A stretch of DNA of 64,000 nt from assembly GCF_963662255.1 (NCBI RefSeq), contig NC_085047.1:50590006-50654005 (forward strand), read 5' to 3'. Shown here in pieces: positions 1 to 64,000 of this stretch. Position 1 is the stretch's first letter, and each line of letters starts with the position of its first letter. The notes under the pieces were generated by a model, which saw only the letters and a list, made by a program, of their open reading frames with translations, was not told the DNA's origin and ran no database searches. The translations under genes and the position numbers were made by a program. Source of the stretch: Cinclus cinclus. Its lineage: Eukaryota; Chordata; Aves; Passeriformes; Cinclidae.

Positions 1-705
1 GGATATTTGCCCTGTGGGCCAGGCAAACCTTATCTCAGGTCAAAGTGTACTGTACTCCTTCAAAGTTTAACCCAGCACATGGCTCAACATGTGGGAGACC
101 ATCTGATTGGACTGCACTTAGTTGTTTTTTACTCAGACAGCCCTTACAACTGCCATAGAAACAGAAAACTGCATTTGACTGTAGAGACCCAAAGATAATC
201 CTGTACTAGTTTCTAAAAATAAACAGCAATCCAGACAGATCAACCAATTCAGTCCAGCCAATCGCAGATGCCGTGTTAATTAGGACAGCTAAGCATCCAC
301 AGATTTTTGTCCTTTCACTTTTGAGTATATGTGGTACATTCCCTTACCTGTTCTTCATACCAGGCCTCCCCCATCGGGCAACAAGTTTTGAATTGATGTA
401 ATTTACTGAATAGTAAATTCTTTTCATAGTCATTTACAGGGGTTTACAAAGAGAGATTTTAAACTGTAACATGTATCTAATTTAACTAACTCAATACTTG
501 GGTTTTTCACCAACTTAAGTAACAACAGAAGCAGGATCGGATACATGAGCATCCTACAGCTACAGGAATGGAGCACTGAGCAGTTGTGAGGCTGTGTCTT
601 TTTGTAGTTTCATTATCAAAACGCCAAACTTTGGCATCCATTAAGTGTAGAACTTTCTTGATAATTTGTGCCTGAAGTTTTTTCTTATGTGATATGTTTC
701 TCTAG
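1..705 (+). other. FRY: FRY intron, 3' part
   Basis: AT-rich sequence ending in the acceptor tctctag at 699-705. I see no exon, repeat or RNA gene in it. The upstream FRY exons should lie to the left of the window. Confidence 0.7.

Positions 706-64000
<63,295 letters not shown>

Overview
This window is vertebrate nuclear DNA, almost certainly avian. It holds about 38 coding exons, joined by GT-AG introns, of one large gene on the + strand. It also has CR1 LINE pieces ending in the ATTCTGTG-type 3' repeat (seen reversed), an LTR of a kind I know from bird genomes, and a composite SINE with a tRNA-Ile head and a CR1-like tail. That SINE type is known from passerines, so a songbird is the best guess. 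Family names for the repeats and the comparison with other species rest on memory, not on a search.

The gene is FRY (furry homolog), a roughly 3,000-residue HEAT/ARM-like scaffold that binds microtubules and NDR kinases. The window starts in an intron, reaches the first visible exon at 706, ends its last visible exon at 62030, and closes in an intron. By homology it covers roughly residues 395 to 2,450: the second half of the N-terminal cell-morphogenesis domain, the central region, the C-terminal cell-morphogenesis domain, and the start of the acidic tail. The first about 390 and last about 550 residues lie outside. The product matches FRY rather than its paralogue FRYL.

Layout: exons 1-7 (706-14313) with two 4.2-kb introns; exons 8-13 (15403-19968); a 200-N assembly gap (20879-21078) where about 88 codons should be; exons 14-23 (21899-36444); exons 24-31 (39660-50874), including a 602-bp exon; exons 32-33 separated by a 92-bp intron; a 5.2-kb repeat-bearing intron; exons 34-38 (58066-62030). 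Phases agree across every junction I could test except in exons 11-13.

Oddities: three one-base homopolymer-length indels break the frame in exons 11, 12 and 13, all within about 2.2 kb of the N gap, which points to poor assembly. One intron has a GC donor. One exon is unusually CpG-dense. A 243-codon antisense ORF in the 5.2-kb intron is unexplained. I found no RNA gene, no second convincing gene, no CRISPR or operon-like structure, and no clear undescribed system.
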